This document shows positions 1-7,936 of a DNA stretch of 10,240 bases, in pieces (the stretch's first letter is position 1; each line of letters opens with the position of its first letter). This DNA comes from Parvularculaceae bacterium. Its GTDB lineage: Bacteria > Pseudomonadota > Alphaproteobacteria > Caulobacterales > Parvularculaceae. The notes under the pieces are model-generated. The model searched no databases, was not told where the DNA came from, and saw only the letters and a list, made by a program, of their open reading frames with translations. Where the stretch lies: positions 1-10,240 of the forward strand of contig JALWRV010000444.1 of assembly GCA_027080545.1 (NCBI GenBank), read 5' to 3'. A program made the position numbers and the translations under genes.

Positions 1-2
1 GC

Positions 3-110
3 GCAGGACACCCTTGGTATAGCCCGAATAAAGAGTTTGGAAGTCGGGACTTGTGGGGCGGCTCACATCACATCTGGTTGGGTCAAGATCATCGCCCCAC
101 ACTGTCTTAA
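3..110 (+). CDS. possible C-terminal end of an unidentified plus-strand gene (partial, 35 codons)
   Basis: An open frame enters from the left edge of the window and ends at a TAA at 108-110. The translation is rich in Trp, His and Gly and contains DLWGGSHHIWLGQD near its end. I do not recognise a family. The only support for a real gene is the layout: its TAA overlaps the trxA TAA, read on the other strand at 109-107, in a shared TTAA, which is a common arrangement of convergent genes. In many alphaproteobacteria folC converges on trxA at this place, but this tail does not resemble the usual FolC C-terminus. With 35 codons and neutral third-position GC, chance cannot be excluded. Confidence 0.3.
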   Translation, partial: AGHPWYSPNKEFGSRDLWGGSHHIWLGQDHRPTLS

Positions 111-442
111 GCGGCATTGCTGCCTTGTTGATCCTCAATCCAGCGGGCAATGTCACTTTTCGGGCGCGCGCCCACCAGTGACCCAACCACTTCGCCATTT
201 CGAAACAGCATCAATGTCGGCACCCCGCGCACCCCATATTTACCGGGTGTCATGGGATTTTCATCAATATCAACTTTGGCGATGGTGATTTTTCCCGCCA
301 TTTCATCGGCAATCTCTTCCAATGCCGGGGCAATCATTTTGCATGGACCGCACCATGTGGCCCAGAAATCTACCAATATATCGCCTTCGCCCTTGAGGAC
401 TTTCGCCTCAAAATCTGCGTCTGAAACGGCTATGCTTGCCAT
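107..442 (-). CDS. trxA: thioredoxin (TrxA)
   Basis: Cytoplasmic protein-disulfide reductase that passes electrons from thioredoxin reductase to ribonucleotide reductase, methionine sulfoxide reductases and other targets. The 111-residue product matches the usual length of classical thioredoxins (E. coli about 109). The active site WCGPC lies at residues 30-34 after the FWAT lead-in, with the buried Asp25 and the cis-proline motif VPT at 74-76. The frame is open upstream to 568, but the chosen ATG at 442 has an AGAGGG Shine-Dalgarno sequence 9 nt upstream and gives a normal N-terminus. The ATG three codons earlier (451) lies directly against the SD and is less likely. It is the last gene of the minus-strand train, 128 nt after addA, a much wider gap than the other junctions. 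That leader holds a hairpin and a possible promoter. Confidence 0.96.
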   Translation of the reverse strand: MASIAVSDADFEAKVLKGEGDILVDFWATWCGPCKMIAPALEEIADEMAGKITIAKVDIDENPMTPGKYGVRGVPTLMLFRNGEVVGSLVGARPKSDIARWIEDQQGSNAA

Positions 443-451
443 AATATGCAT

Positions 452-457
452 CCCTCT
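452..457 (-). promoter_or_regulatory. Shine-Dalgarno site deciding the trxA start
   Basis: AGAGGG on the minus strand, 9 nt before the ATG at 442. It favours this start over the longer open frame reaching 568 and over the ATG at 451, which would have no spacer. Confidence 0.6.
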
Positions 458-472
458 TTTATTTTGGTCGGA

Positions 473-493
473 CGGGCGGGTTGGCCCCGCCTG
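473..493. other. GC-rich hairpin in the addA-trxA gap
   Basis: A perfect 6-bp stem, GGCGGG (475-480) with CCCGCC (486-491), closes a 5-nt loop; a flanking C-G pair (473/493) can extend it past an unmatched position. No T-run follows on either strand, so it is not a standard intrinsic terminator. In the minus-strand transcript it lies about 30 nt before the trxA start codon. There it could act as a processing or stability element, or weakly separate trxA from the upstream message. The function is inferred only. Confidence 0.55.
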
Positions 494-501
494 TAATAGT
501 G

Positions 502-529
502 AACATAGGGGTTTTGTTGGCCACTGCAA
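502..529 (-). promoter_or_regulatory. weak candidate promoter for trxA
   Basis: On the minus strand, TTGCAG (529-524) and TATGTT (507-502) are separated by 16 nt. Each box is a partial match to the sigma-70 consensus (3 of 6 and 4 of 6). The position, roughly 60 nt before the trxA start and after the end of addA, suits a separate trxA promoter, which the wide gap suggests. Matches this weak occur by chance, so this is tentative. Confidence 0.3.
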
Positions 530-570
530 TATGGGGAGGCTCTGATCATGTGTAATTGAAGGGGGCAAGG

Positions 571-3500
571 CTAGTCAGGACCAACCCCGGAGAAAGCCCG
601 TTCTAGCGCTTTTTCCATCATGTTATCAGGGACTTGCATAAGAACGCCGGTCCATGTCCAGAGCAAAAATGCGGTGATTGTGTGGGTTGGATAAAGGGGC
701 TGGAGTAATGCCTTATAAGCCGCCATTTGAGCCAGATAGACCGCTGGAATATCATCTGCCGTCTCTGGTGGGGGGCGATTGGTTTTATAGTCGACAATCA
801 AGACCTGATCATCAGTAATGTGTAGGCGGTCTATCTTGCCTGAAAAAGCAATTGGTTTGCCTGCCACGACCACAGTGCCGGCAATCGATGCTTCTGCGAG
901 GGCCGTGTCGGAAAAGAGGGGGGCCAGCATCGGATCCGCCATCACCCGCAGCACTTCATCGAGATAGGCTTTGGCCTCCGATGGGGGTAAATTTGGATGA
1001 TGGTGGTCAATTATGGTTTTGCCGAGACGGGGACGCTCTGCTGGCGAAAAAGCCGGTAAGCGTTCGAGCAGTTCATGCATCACCACCCCGCGCAAACGCG
1101 GCGAGAGGCTTTGGGTTTTATCGGTGCTGATGGTCGGGGCCACAACCGGTGTGGGGTCTGGCTGCGATTGGTCAAGGGAAGGCGAATAAAAGAGGGGTGA
1201 TTTTTCCGGAGGGCAATTCTCATGCAACCAAGGAGGCAGCGGCACATCTGCATCCGGTTCATTTTCAGACGGTTTGTGCGGCATGGGGGTTTGATCATTT
1301 TCAAAAATAAGCATGGGCTCGGCATTATCTATAATGGGGGCTTTGGTTATTTTTTCGTTTTGGCTCTCCAAGGCCGTCATGGCCCTATGGCAAAGGTAAT
1401 ACCAGCTTGCGCTGTTTTTCTTTTCTTGGCGCTCTAGCCATGCTTCTGGCGAGGTTGAGTGGTCCGTATGACCGCAAATATAAAGCTCATCAGCCGCGCG
1501 CGTTAAGCCCACATAGAGAAGGCGATTATATTCTTCGCGTTTTTGTTGTTCTATCACTTCGTTATGGGCTTCAAAGGCGGTTGGCAGCTTCTTTTTCGGG
1601 GGATGGTAGATGGGCGCTTTGTCGGGGGTGAAGAAAAGTTTGCTATGTTTGTTTTTCGGTATGAAAGAGGCGTCAGCCAAAAAAACGATTGGGGCTTGCA
1701 ATCCTTTGGACCCATGAACGGTCATCACCCGCACCAAATCATTGTCACTTTCCAGTTCCTTTTTGATTTCTTTTTCCAATCCAAGGCAATAGTTCAAGAA
1801 GGCGAGGGTTGAGCGTTGGTTTTTGGCTTCAAAGCCAAGAGCTTCATTAAGGATTTCCTGAACGGCTTCGTTGGATGTGGCGCCAATGCGCTTATATAGT
1901 CGTTGCCAGCCGGTTGGGGTGCCCTCATTCAAAAAGGCGGATAAGAGAGCATAAGGGCCTCTTTTTGTGCTGATTGATTTATAAAAGCGTAAACGCGATA
2001 TGGTGTCTGTGTAGGGGCTATTTTTGAGGGAGTGCCAAAGTGTTTTATGACCGCGTTCAGCGGCAATCGCGGTCAATTGTGCATCGTCAAAAGCAAAAAA
2101 GGGACTTTTCAATAGTTCTGCTAAGGAGAGGTCATCGGCGGGTTGCACGCAAAAACGCATCAGGCTCAGCAAATCTTTTACCGCCACATCTTCCAACAGC
2201 TTCAGGCGGTCAGAGCCAGACGAGGGTATGGCGAGACGGGATAGCTCGCGTATCATGGCATGGAAAAACTTCCCACGTCTTTGGCACAAGATCAGAATGT
2301 CCCCAGGCTCTATGACCCGCCCTCTGGCTGGTAGTAAGCGCGTGTGGATCCAATCTTTCAGGGTTTTTGCGATCTCTGCGGCAAGTTTATCAGCCGGGTC
2401 TTTTTTGTCGGGGCTATCGAGGGGCAAGTCCCACGGCCTGCCCGGATCTTCTTTTTCTCGCCATGCCAAGGGCCACAGTCCAACGCGCCCGGGGGTTTTT
2501 GCTCGTGCCGCTGTGTGGTTGAGGGTTTTTGAGGGGCAAACGCCAGCCTTGGCAGCTTCTTCTGTAAAAACCTGATCGACAAAACGCAGCACCGGCACGG
2601 TCGAGCGAAAAGAATGGTTGAGGGTGGGGTTGGCAAAGCCAATTTGTGCTTGTGCGGAAGACTCTGCCAGCCATTCTTGATAGTGGGTGAAGAGCGCGAC
2701 CTCGGCCCCCTGGAAGGAGAAAATGGATTGTTTTTCATCCCCCACCACAAAGGCGGTGCGCGGCGAGGATGTGCGGCCGATTCCGGCACAAAATTCTCGG
2801 ATGAGGGGGGTGATGACATGCCATTGATCGGCGTTTGTATCTTGTGCTTCGTCGAGAAGAATGTGGGACAGGCCGCTATCGAGCTTATACATGACCCAAT
2901 CAATATGGTTAGCGAACAGTTTTTTCGTGGCTGTGATCAGATCATCAAAATCAAGCAGGCCGAGGGCGTTTTTGCGTTGGAAATAATCGCCAGCGATTTC
3001 TTGTGCCAAAGAATATAGGTGGCGCATAGTGTCATAGGCAGCCATGGCCCGAAAATTTTCTTCACACGCGATAAAGGTTTTTTGTAGCTGGATAAATGTT
3101 TCAGACAGTTCTGGAAATTCCTTGGCGCAGTTGGCGGTGAATAGGTTTTTGCGCAGAGAGCCAGCACCGGTTAAGAATATTTTTTGTAATAAAGACCAGC
3201 GACTTTCATCATCTGTTTTAGCTAAGGATTGCTCAAGATAGGCGCGTTGTTTATCATTTTGGGTGCCGGCGTGTTTTCTTAAAGCATCAATAAATTGATT
3301 GATTGGGGCTTTGTCATAAAGAGTGAAATAGTTCGCTTGATTTTCTGCCTCGGTTTTTTCTGGTTGGTCTCCGTAATAGGCGGATAGATAGCCGAAATTT
3401 GGCGGCGTTCCCAATTGCGCTTGAAGGGGGGAGAAGTTTTTGGCCATGGTCAATAGGCTTTTGGTGAGATCCTCTTCGCTCATTTGAGAGGACAGGATGT

Positions 3501-4059
3501 CAAATGCCGCGCGCACCTGATGGTTGCGTTGGGGCAGGCTGGCAGCAAAATTTTCAATTATGGTTTGTTGCAACAAAGCGGCGTCATCTTCCCCCATGAC
3601 CGTAAAGCCCGGAGCAATGCCGCATTCTACCGGAAAGCGACGCAATATGTTTTCGCAAAAAGCGTGAATGGTCAAAATTTTAAGACCGCCGGGGGTTTCA
3701 AGGGCCTGCGCAAATAGCTTTCGGCTTGCGGCTAATTGTTCTGGCTTTAAAGATAGTTCCTCGCCCAGTAATTGTTTGAGGGCAAGGCTGAGAGCGTCAT
3801 CATCAAGCAAGGACCATGTGCCGAGAATGGAAAACAGGCGGCTAGCCATTTCCGCCGCAGCCGCTTTTGTGAAGGTGATACAGAGAATTTTGTCCGGTGG
3901 GTTATTGGCAAGCAATAGGCGAATAACGCGATCGGTAAGGACGCGTGTTTTGCCTGAGCCGGCATTGGCCGAAACGAAGGCATTGATGGATGGGTTGGCC
4001 ACCTCGATTTGTCGTCGCAGCGTTTCGGCATATTCTTTATTGCGGATAATATCGTTCAT
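571..4059 (-). CDS. addA: double-strand break repair helicase-nuclease subunit AddA
   Basis: UvrD/RecB-type superfamily 1A helicase with a C-terminal nuclease. It is the motor subunit of AddAB, which unwinds and resects DNA double-strand ends and loads RecA. The 1162-residue product has all landmarks in order: Walker A ANAGSGKT (31-38), motif Ia TFTKAAAAEM (62-71), Walker B LLDEAQDT (401-408), motif III VVGDEKQSIFSFQGA (438-452), motif IV NHSFRS (481-486), motif V VMTVHGSKGL (778-787) and motif VI LLYVGLTRA (847-855). The PD-(D/E)XK nuclease shows His995, Asp1077 in GKIDRLH and DYK at 1090-1092, then the QMAAYK motif at 1111-1116. A proline- and acid-rich stretch at about 905-985 looks like the linker to the nuclease. 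The start lies 6 nt after the addB stop, with an AAGGGC-like site just before it, so expression is probably coupled to addB. Confidence 0.97.
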   Translation of the reverse strand: MNDIIRNKEYAETLRRQIEVANPSINAFVSANAGSGKTRVLTDRVIRLLLANNPPDKILCITFTKAAAAEMASRLFSILGTWSLLDDDALSLALKQLLGEELSLKPEQLAASRKLFAQALETPGGLKILTIHAFCENILRRFPVECGIAPGFTVMGEDDAALLQQTIIENFAASLPQRNHQVRAAFDILSSQMSEEDLTKSLLTMAKNFSPLQAQLGTPPNFGYLSAYYGDQPEKTEAENQANYFTLYDKAPINQFIDALRKHAGTQNDKQRAYLEQSLAKTDDESRWSLLQKIFLTGAGSLRKNLFTANCAKEFPELSETFIQLQKTFIACEENFRAMAAYDTMRHLYSLAQEIAGDYFQRKNALGLLDFDDLITATKKLFANHIDWVMYKLDSGLSHILLDEAQDTNADQWHVITPLIREFCAGIGRTSSPRTAFVVGDEKQSIFSFQGAEVALFTHYQEWLAESSAQAQIGFANPTLNHSFRSTVPVLRFVDQVFTEEAAKAGVCPSKTLNHTAARAKTPGRVGLWPLAWREKEDPGRPWDLPLDSPDKKDPADKLAAEIAKTLKDWIHTRLLPARGRVIEPGDILILCQRRGKFFHAMIRELSRLAIPSSGSDRLKLLEDVAVKDLLSLMRFCVQPADDLSLAELLKSPFFAFDDAQLTAIAAERGHKTLWHSLKNSPYTDTISRLRFYKSISTKRGPYALLSAFLNEGTPTGWQRLYKRIGATSNEAVQEILNEALGFEAKNQRSTLAFLNYCLGLEKEIKKELESDNDLVRVMTVHGSKGLQAPIVFLADASFIPKNKHSKLFFTPDKAPIYHPPKKKLPTAFEAHNEVIEQQKREEYNRLLYVGLTRAADELYICGHTDHSTSPEAWLERQEKKNSASWYYLCHRAMTALESQNEKITKAPIIDNAEPMLIFENDQTPMPHKPSENEPDADVPLPPWLHENCPPEKSPLFYSPSLDQSQPDPTPVVAPTISTDKTQSLSPRLRGVVMHELLERLPAFSPAERPRLGKTIIDHHHPNLPPSEAKAYLDEVLRVMADPMLAPLFSDTALAEASIAGTVVVAGKPIAFSGKIDRLHITDDQVLIVDYKTNRPPPETADDIPAVYLAQMAAYKALLQPLYPTHTITAFLLWTWTGVLMQVPDNMMEKALERAFSGVGPD

Positions 4060-4065
4060 CAGCCC

Positions 4066-7000
4066 TTAATCTTCCCCTCCTTGGCTGGCCCATTCACCGC
4101 GCCGAGCGAGATGGTCATAATCGCCAAAACGATTGAGAAACTGGGCCCGTGGTTGCGAAAGATAGGGGATTTTTTCCGCATCATAGGCGCGCAAATGATC
4201 AAGGGCGTGTTTTTGGGCGTCTTCTATTAGGTGAGACAGGTCATCGTCTTCAAATATGAGGTCGTCTTTATCGTCTTCTTTGCGATTCCATATTTTGATG
4301 AGAGCGAGACGATCAATTTGTTTTGGGGTTAAGTTTTTAAAACCGCCATTGAGCAAAATAAGGGCGGTTAGTTGGAGTTGCGGATTAAAAAGGCGGGCGA
4401 CTTTGCCACTTGGCACTGTGCCTGATTTATAATCAATAATAGCGCTGTGGCCTTTTTCATTAAAATCAATGCGATCGGCTTTGGCTGTAAGCGTAAAAGG
4501 GCCTGCGGGAAAATCATCGAGGGTGAGCTCTCCTTTGTGCTCCAATAGGGTTTTGGGGTAATGTTGGCGCTGGTCAGCATGAAAGGAGGCAAACCACGCA
4601 AAAGATTTCTCCATTCGGGATCGCCATAGGGCTTGCAGCCATTCCGGGAAATGGCCCTCTGTCAGGCGTCGATCCAATATTTCTTGTAAGCGCTCACGCA
4701 AATCTTCAGCCGGAGCATCAAAATATTTATCAATGGCTTCTGCTAATATGGCGTGTAATAGAGTGCCGCGTAGAGAAGCATCTGCCTTTGCATCCAGAGG
4801 GTCTAGGGGGGCGAGGTGCAAAATATAGCGGGCGAAAATTGAATAGGGGTCACGTATGAGGGTTTCGACACGGGTTATCGAGAGTTTGCGTGGTCGTAAA
4901 TGAACGGCTGGTTTTGGTGTGGGGCGGCTGATTTGTACTTGTTCTGCCGGGGGGACGGTGTAAAGCGCATCGCGCCACGCCATTAGTTTTTTGGACTGGT
5001 CCACTTGATGATAAAGACCCAAGCCCTGAAGAATATTTTGCAAACGCAAGAGCCAGCGCGAAGGGGTGGTGGGGGCTCGCTCGGCGCGTTGTGAGCGGGT
5101 TAGATAAATTTCCGGTGCCGCGCAGCTTTGGGCGAAGTCATGGGCCGCCAAGCCAATGCGTCGTTCCGGTGAGGGCAGGGTGAGAATATCGCGCATGGGG
5201 CGTGATAAAAACGGGTCTTGTGTGCCGCTACTGGGCCATGTGCCTTCGTTTAATCCGCCGAGGATGACCCGGTCTGCTTGTAAAAGACGGGCTTCGAGGG
5301 GGCCTAAAATGGTAAGGCGGGGATGGGTGAGGCCGGTTTGGTATAATTGCTGATTTTCCAACAGGGCAGCGAAGAAATGTGGATAGTCACGCGCGCTTAA
5401 TCGCGGTTGCAAATTAGGCAAGTCCAGAAAATCTTGCGCGATTTGCGCGATGGCTTCGCCGTCGCGTTCCATCCATATTGGCGCTTCTGCCGTTTCGGTG
5501 GTGGATAAATATTGGGCGCAATCGAGATGCGCTTGGAGGAGGCGCGCAGAATCTATGGCTTTGTCGCGTGCAAATTGTTGATGCCACATTTGATAAGCGG
5601 TTTTTAAGGCGCTTACCAAAGGCGCCATTTGTTGCCAGCGCTTTTCGCGTTTTTGTTGCCAAAATGGTTGCGGGTCATCATCCCAACTCAACCACAAAAA
5701 GCCATATCGCAAACGTTCTTCCAAAGCGGTGAAACCTTCACCTGGCCGGAACCCCCTTAAGGCAAAATCGATCTGGTCTCTGGCAAGGGATAGGGGAGCG
5801 GCATCGAGACCACCGGTGAATAATTTATGGTGGAGTAGCGCCATTAAGGCCACAGGGTCAGACGGGTTCGGTAGCCAATTGGCGACGAGCTGTAAAAATT
5901 CGCCGCGCAGGCTGGCACCCAATGTGACCCCCGCACTGTCATCAATATGAATATCCCAGCGTCGTAATTTTTCTGAAACGCGCTTGGCTAAAAGGCGGTT
6001 TGGCGTAATGAGATGGCATGTTTTGGTTTTTTCTTGGGCACATTCGCGCATCAATAGGGCAATGGCTTCGGCTTCACTGTCTTCGTCGGCAAGGGTGGCG
6101 ATATGAAGCCCTTTTATAGCCTGCTCAAGGCTTGGTTGTTGGCGTAAATGGTTGATTTGTCGATGCCAGCCATCGGTACTGTTCGCCGGTTGCAGGGCTA
6201 GGCGGATAAGCTCTTCCCGGGAGAAGCTGGCCTTCTGTTTTTTTGTTTCATGTGGCCAATTTGGAATCTTCTGGCGCTCAATTTCCGGAAAATATTTCTC
6301 CAGCAAATGCTTCATCCCCATTTGCGGGTGGGGGTCGTCCAGTTGATTCCATTCTGACACCTCCATGCGGGTGTCGAGGCCGGGTAATATGACATGGCCT
6401 TGGGGCATTTCAGCAACCACGCGCATGAGATGGGCAACAGCCGGTAAAGAGCCAGTGGAGCCAGCAATGATGATCGGGTTTTGTGGTGGTTTTTTTTGCC
6501 AAATATCGGCCAGCGTGTTGAGCAGGGCGCTGCGTTTTTGTGCCGGGTCAATGGTGCCAAGACGGGCGCGCTCAAGCGGCCATTGTTGCAATATGATTTC
6601 GAGAAATTTTAAATTATTTTGCCAATGTGCGGCATATTCTTCAGGGACGATATCCTTGACTTTATCCGGGTCAATCTCTTCGGCTAGCATGGCATCAAGC
6701 AAATGGGTCAGGCTGTCAGCAGCGTTAAGGGCTAGGGGCCAAGAGGGTGCGTGTCCATCTGGGTGATTTTTTTCCAAATAGGCACGGGCCAGGTGGGCGA
6801 TCCAAAATTGGCGCACCATCGTGGGGGTCTGTGGGGCTTTGAGGTCGGCCGGTAATTGGTCGAATGGCACGAGCGCTTCGATATCGAGCAAATCAAGGGT
6901 GTCGATGTCGCTTAATGTGCGCATCACGGGTAGAAGGATGGGGTCTGGGTGTTGTTTTGAAAAAGCGCGGCTGAGGGCGCGGGTCGCCCGTCTTGTGGGG

Positions 7001-7179
7001 AGGAAAATAGTTATTCGAGCGAGCTGTTGTGGCTGGTCGCTATAGTGACGCAATAATTCTGAAGTGAGGCTTGTGAGAAAATCTGCCGAAGCCGGCATGG
7101 TCCAAAGATGTGGTTTCTCTTTATCCCAAATCTCCTCTTTGTCCCTAATTGCCTTTTCGGGTTGCGTGGTTTTATCCAT
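4066..7179 (-). CDS. addB: double-strand break repair protein AddB, alphaproteobacterial type
   Basis: Partner of AddA, supplying the second nuclease domain and, in studied family members, Chi recognition. The product has 1037 residues. Visible are the degenerate N-terminal motif FLPTRRATRAL (59-69), where the Walker A lysine loop of firmicute AddB is absent; the IIAGSTGSLPAVAHLM segment (237-252) seen in alphaproteobacterial AddB; the AddB/RecC-like block LGPLEARL...GGLNEGTWP (625-649); and a C-terminal PD-(D/E)XK nuclease with RGTLLHAIL (804-812), Asp902, DYK at 916-918 and the Gln-rich NPQLQL (932-937). No cysteine follows residue 686, so the iron-sulfur cluster that pins the nuclease in Bacillus AddB is missing. 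The frame is open upstream to 7521, but that part lies inside murU. The ATG at 7179 overlaps the murU stop by 8 nt and gives a normal N-terminus. Confidence 0.95.
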   Translation of the reverse strand: MDKTTQPEKAIRDKEEIWDKEKPHLWTMPASADFLTSLTSELLRHYSDQPQQLARITIFLPTRRATRALSRAFSKQHPDPILLPVMRTLSDIDTLDLLDIEALVPFDQLPADLKAPQTPTMVRQFWIAHLARAYLEKNHPDGHAPSWPLALNAADSLTHLLDAMLAEEIDPDKVKDIVPEEYAAHWQNNLKFLEIILQQWPLERARLGTIDPAQKRSALLNTLADIWQKKPPQNPIIIAGSTGSLPAVAHLMRVVAEMPQGHVILPGLDTRMEVSEWNQLDDPHPQMGMKHLLEKYFPEIERQKIPNWPHETKKQKASFSREELIRLALQPANSTDGWHRQINHLRQQPSLEQAIKGLHIATLADEDSEAEAIALLMRECAQEKTKTCHLITPNRLLAKRVSEKLRRWDIHIDDSAGVTLGASLRGEFLQLVANWLPNPSDPVALMALLHHKLFTGGLDAAPLSLARDQIDFALRGFRPGEGFTALEERLRYGFLWLSWDDDPQPFWQQKREKRWQQMAPLVSALKTAYQMWHQQFARDKAIDSARLLQAHLDCAQYLSTTETAEAPIWMERDGEAIAQIAQDFLDLPNLQPRLSARDYPHFFAALLENQQLYQTGLTHPRLTILGPLEARLLQADRVILGGLNEGTWPSSGTQDPFLSRPMRDILTLPSPERRIGLAAHDFAQSCAAPEIYLTRSQRAERAPTTPSRWLLRLQNILQGLGLYHQVDQSKKLMAWRDALYTVPPAEQVQISRPTPKPAVHLRPRKLSITRVETLIRDPYSIFARYILHLAPLDPLDAKADASLRGTLLHAILAEAIDKYFDAPAEDLRERLQEILDRRLTEGHFPEWLQALWRSRMEKSFAWFASFHADQRQHYPKTLLEHKGELTLDDFPAGPFTLTAKADRIDFNEKGHSAIIDYKSGTVPSGKVARLFNPQLQLTALILLNGGFKNLTPKQIDRLALIKIWNRKEDDKDDLIFEDDDLSHLIEDAQKHALDHLRAYDAEKIPYLSQPRAQFLNRFGDYDHLARRGEWASQGGED
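7172..7179 (-). other. murU/addB overlapping stop-start junction
   Basis: ATGGATAA holds the addB start codon and the murU stop codon in different frames. Upstream lies only a purine-rich stretch (GGGGAAAAGAG) and no clear Shine-Dalgarno site, which suggests addB translation depends on ribosomes finishing murU. Coupling is inferred from the overlap. Confidence 0.7.
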
Positions 7180-7936
7180 TCCGAGTCTCTTTTCCCCATA
7201 GGCGTTGTTGGGCCTCGGCCAAGCCTTGTTCATCCCCCACATGCATCCATGAACCGCGATGGCGCAGGCCATAGGCGCGGCCTTGCGTGATGGCGTTTTG
7301 CCAAAACAGCTTAAGAGAAAAGGCCTCATCGCTTGTGGCAGGCGATGTTTGAATGAGACGGGGGTGAATGATTTGATAGCCTGTGTAGATGAGAGGGTCT
7401 TGGGAGGGCATATCAGGATCGGGCCAGCGAATGGCGCCCGCACCCTCATCATCAAGGCAAAAATCGCCTTTGCCTGCATAGCCGGTGCTATGTTCCCGTG
7501 GGCAAAGGAGCAAAAGCGCATCCATTTTATCGGGATCGAAATGGGTGATTAAGCGCACCAGCGGGTTTTCTTGTTTTACCCCTTGCAATATCGCATCGGT
7601 ATTGCAGCAAAAAAAAGCGGTCTTCCCAAGCAGGGGTAAGGCTTTAACCAAGCCCCCGCCGGTTTCGAGAATTTTATGACGCTCGTCAGAAATGAGAATT
7701 GTTGGTCTGTGCCGTTGGTTGAGGTGGGCCTCCAATAGGTCGGCGAGATAGTGGACATTGACCACAGCCTGCTCAACCCCGGCGTCGGCCAGCATATCCA
7801 ATGTATAATCTATCAACGGCTTGCCTGCGACTTCGATTAAAGGCTTGGGCAAATGCAAGCTGCGCGGACGCATGCGGGTGCCGAAACCGGCAGCAAAAAC
7901 CATCGCGTGGTGAAGGGGGGGCGTTGTCTTATCCAT
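7172..7936 (-). CDS. murU: N-acetylmuramate alpha-1-phosphate uridylyltransferase (MurU)
   Basis: Nucleotidyltransferase that makes UDP-MurNAc from MurNAc-1-phosphate and UTP, the second step of the recycling route that bypasses de novo MurA/MurB synthesis. The 254-residue product is a GT-A type sugar nucleotidyltransferase: the nucleotide loop AAGFGTRMRP (15-24), PKPL (30-33), ETGGG (91-95), the metal-binding Asp114 in CNTD (111-114) and the C-terminal WMHVGD (230-235). The pairing with amgK immediately upstream supports MurU over other sugar nucleotidyltransferases. The frame is open to 7990, but the ATG at 7936 overlaps the amgK stop by 8 nt and gives the expected N-terminus. The gene carries a run of seven C at codons 6-8 and a run of eight T shortly before Asp114. 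Substrate specificity is inferred from context and motifs. Confidence 0.9.
   Translation of the reverse strand: MDKTTPPLHHAMVFAAGFGTRMRPRSLHLPKPLIEVAGKPLIDYTLDMLADAGVEQAVVNVHYLADLLEAHLNQRHRPTILISDERHKILETGGGLVKALPLLGKTAFFCCNTDAILQGVKQENPLVRLITHFDPDKMDALLLLCPREHSTGYAGKGDFCLDDEGAGAIRWPDPDMPSQDPLIYTGYQIIHPRLIQTSPATSDEAFSLKLFWQNAITQGRAYGLRHRGSWMHVGDEQGLAEAQQRLWGKETRNG
7929..7936 (-). other. amgK/murU overlapping stop-start junction
   Basis: ATGGATAA contains the murU start codon and the amgK stop codon. No Shine-Dalgarno match lies just upstream, so translational coupling between the two recycling enzymes is likely. The flanking bases almost repeat the murU/addB junction. Confidence 0.7.

Noticed and set aside
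1..102. Minus-strand open frame beginning with GTG at 102 just after trxA
   Set aside because: No ribosome site, no recognisable sequence and a GTG start only. The opposite strand offers a better explanation through the TTAA stop overlap.
443..568. N-terminal extension of trxA (42 more residues)
   Set aside because: The open frame continues, but the added residues have no thioredoxin character, no ribosome site was seen for the far ATG, and a well-spaced AGAGGG supports the ATG at 442.
3668..4069. 133-residue plus-strand open frame antisense to the addA 5' end
   Set aside because: It mirrors the addA coding frame, has no ribosome site that I noticed, and its translation is of low-complexity Ser/Arg/Ala type without a recognisable domain.
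6365..6766. 133-residue plus-strand open frame antisense to addB
   Set aside because: Shadow of the well-supported addB gene; no motif and no start signal that I noticed.
7180..7521. N-terminal extension of addB (114 residues) overlapping murU
   Set aside because: This stretch is the antiphase reading of the murU coding sequence. The ATG at 7179 in the overlap junction gives a normal AddB N-terminus.
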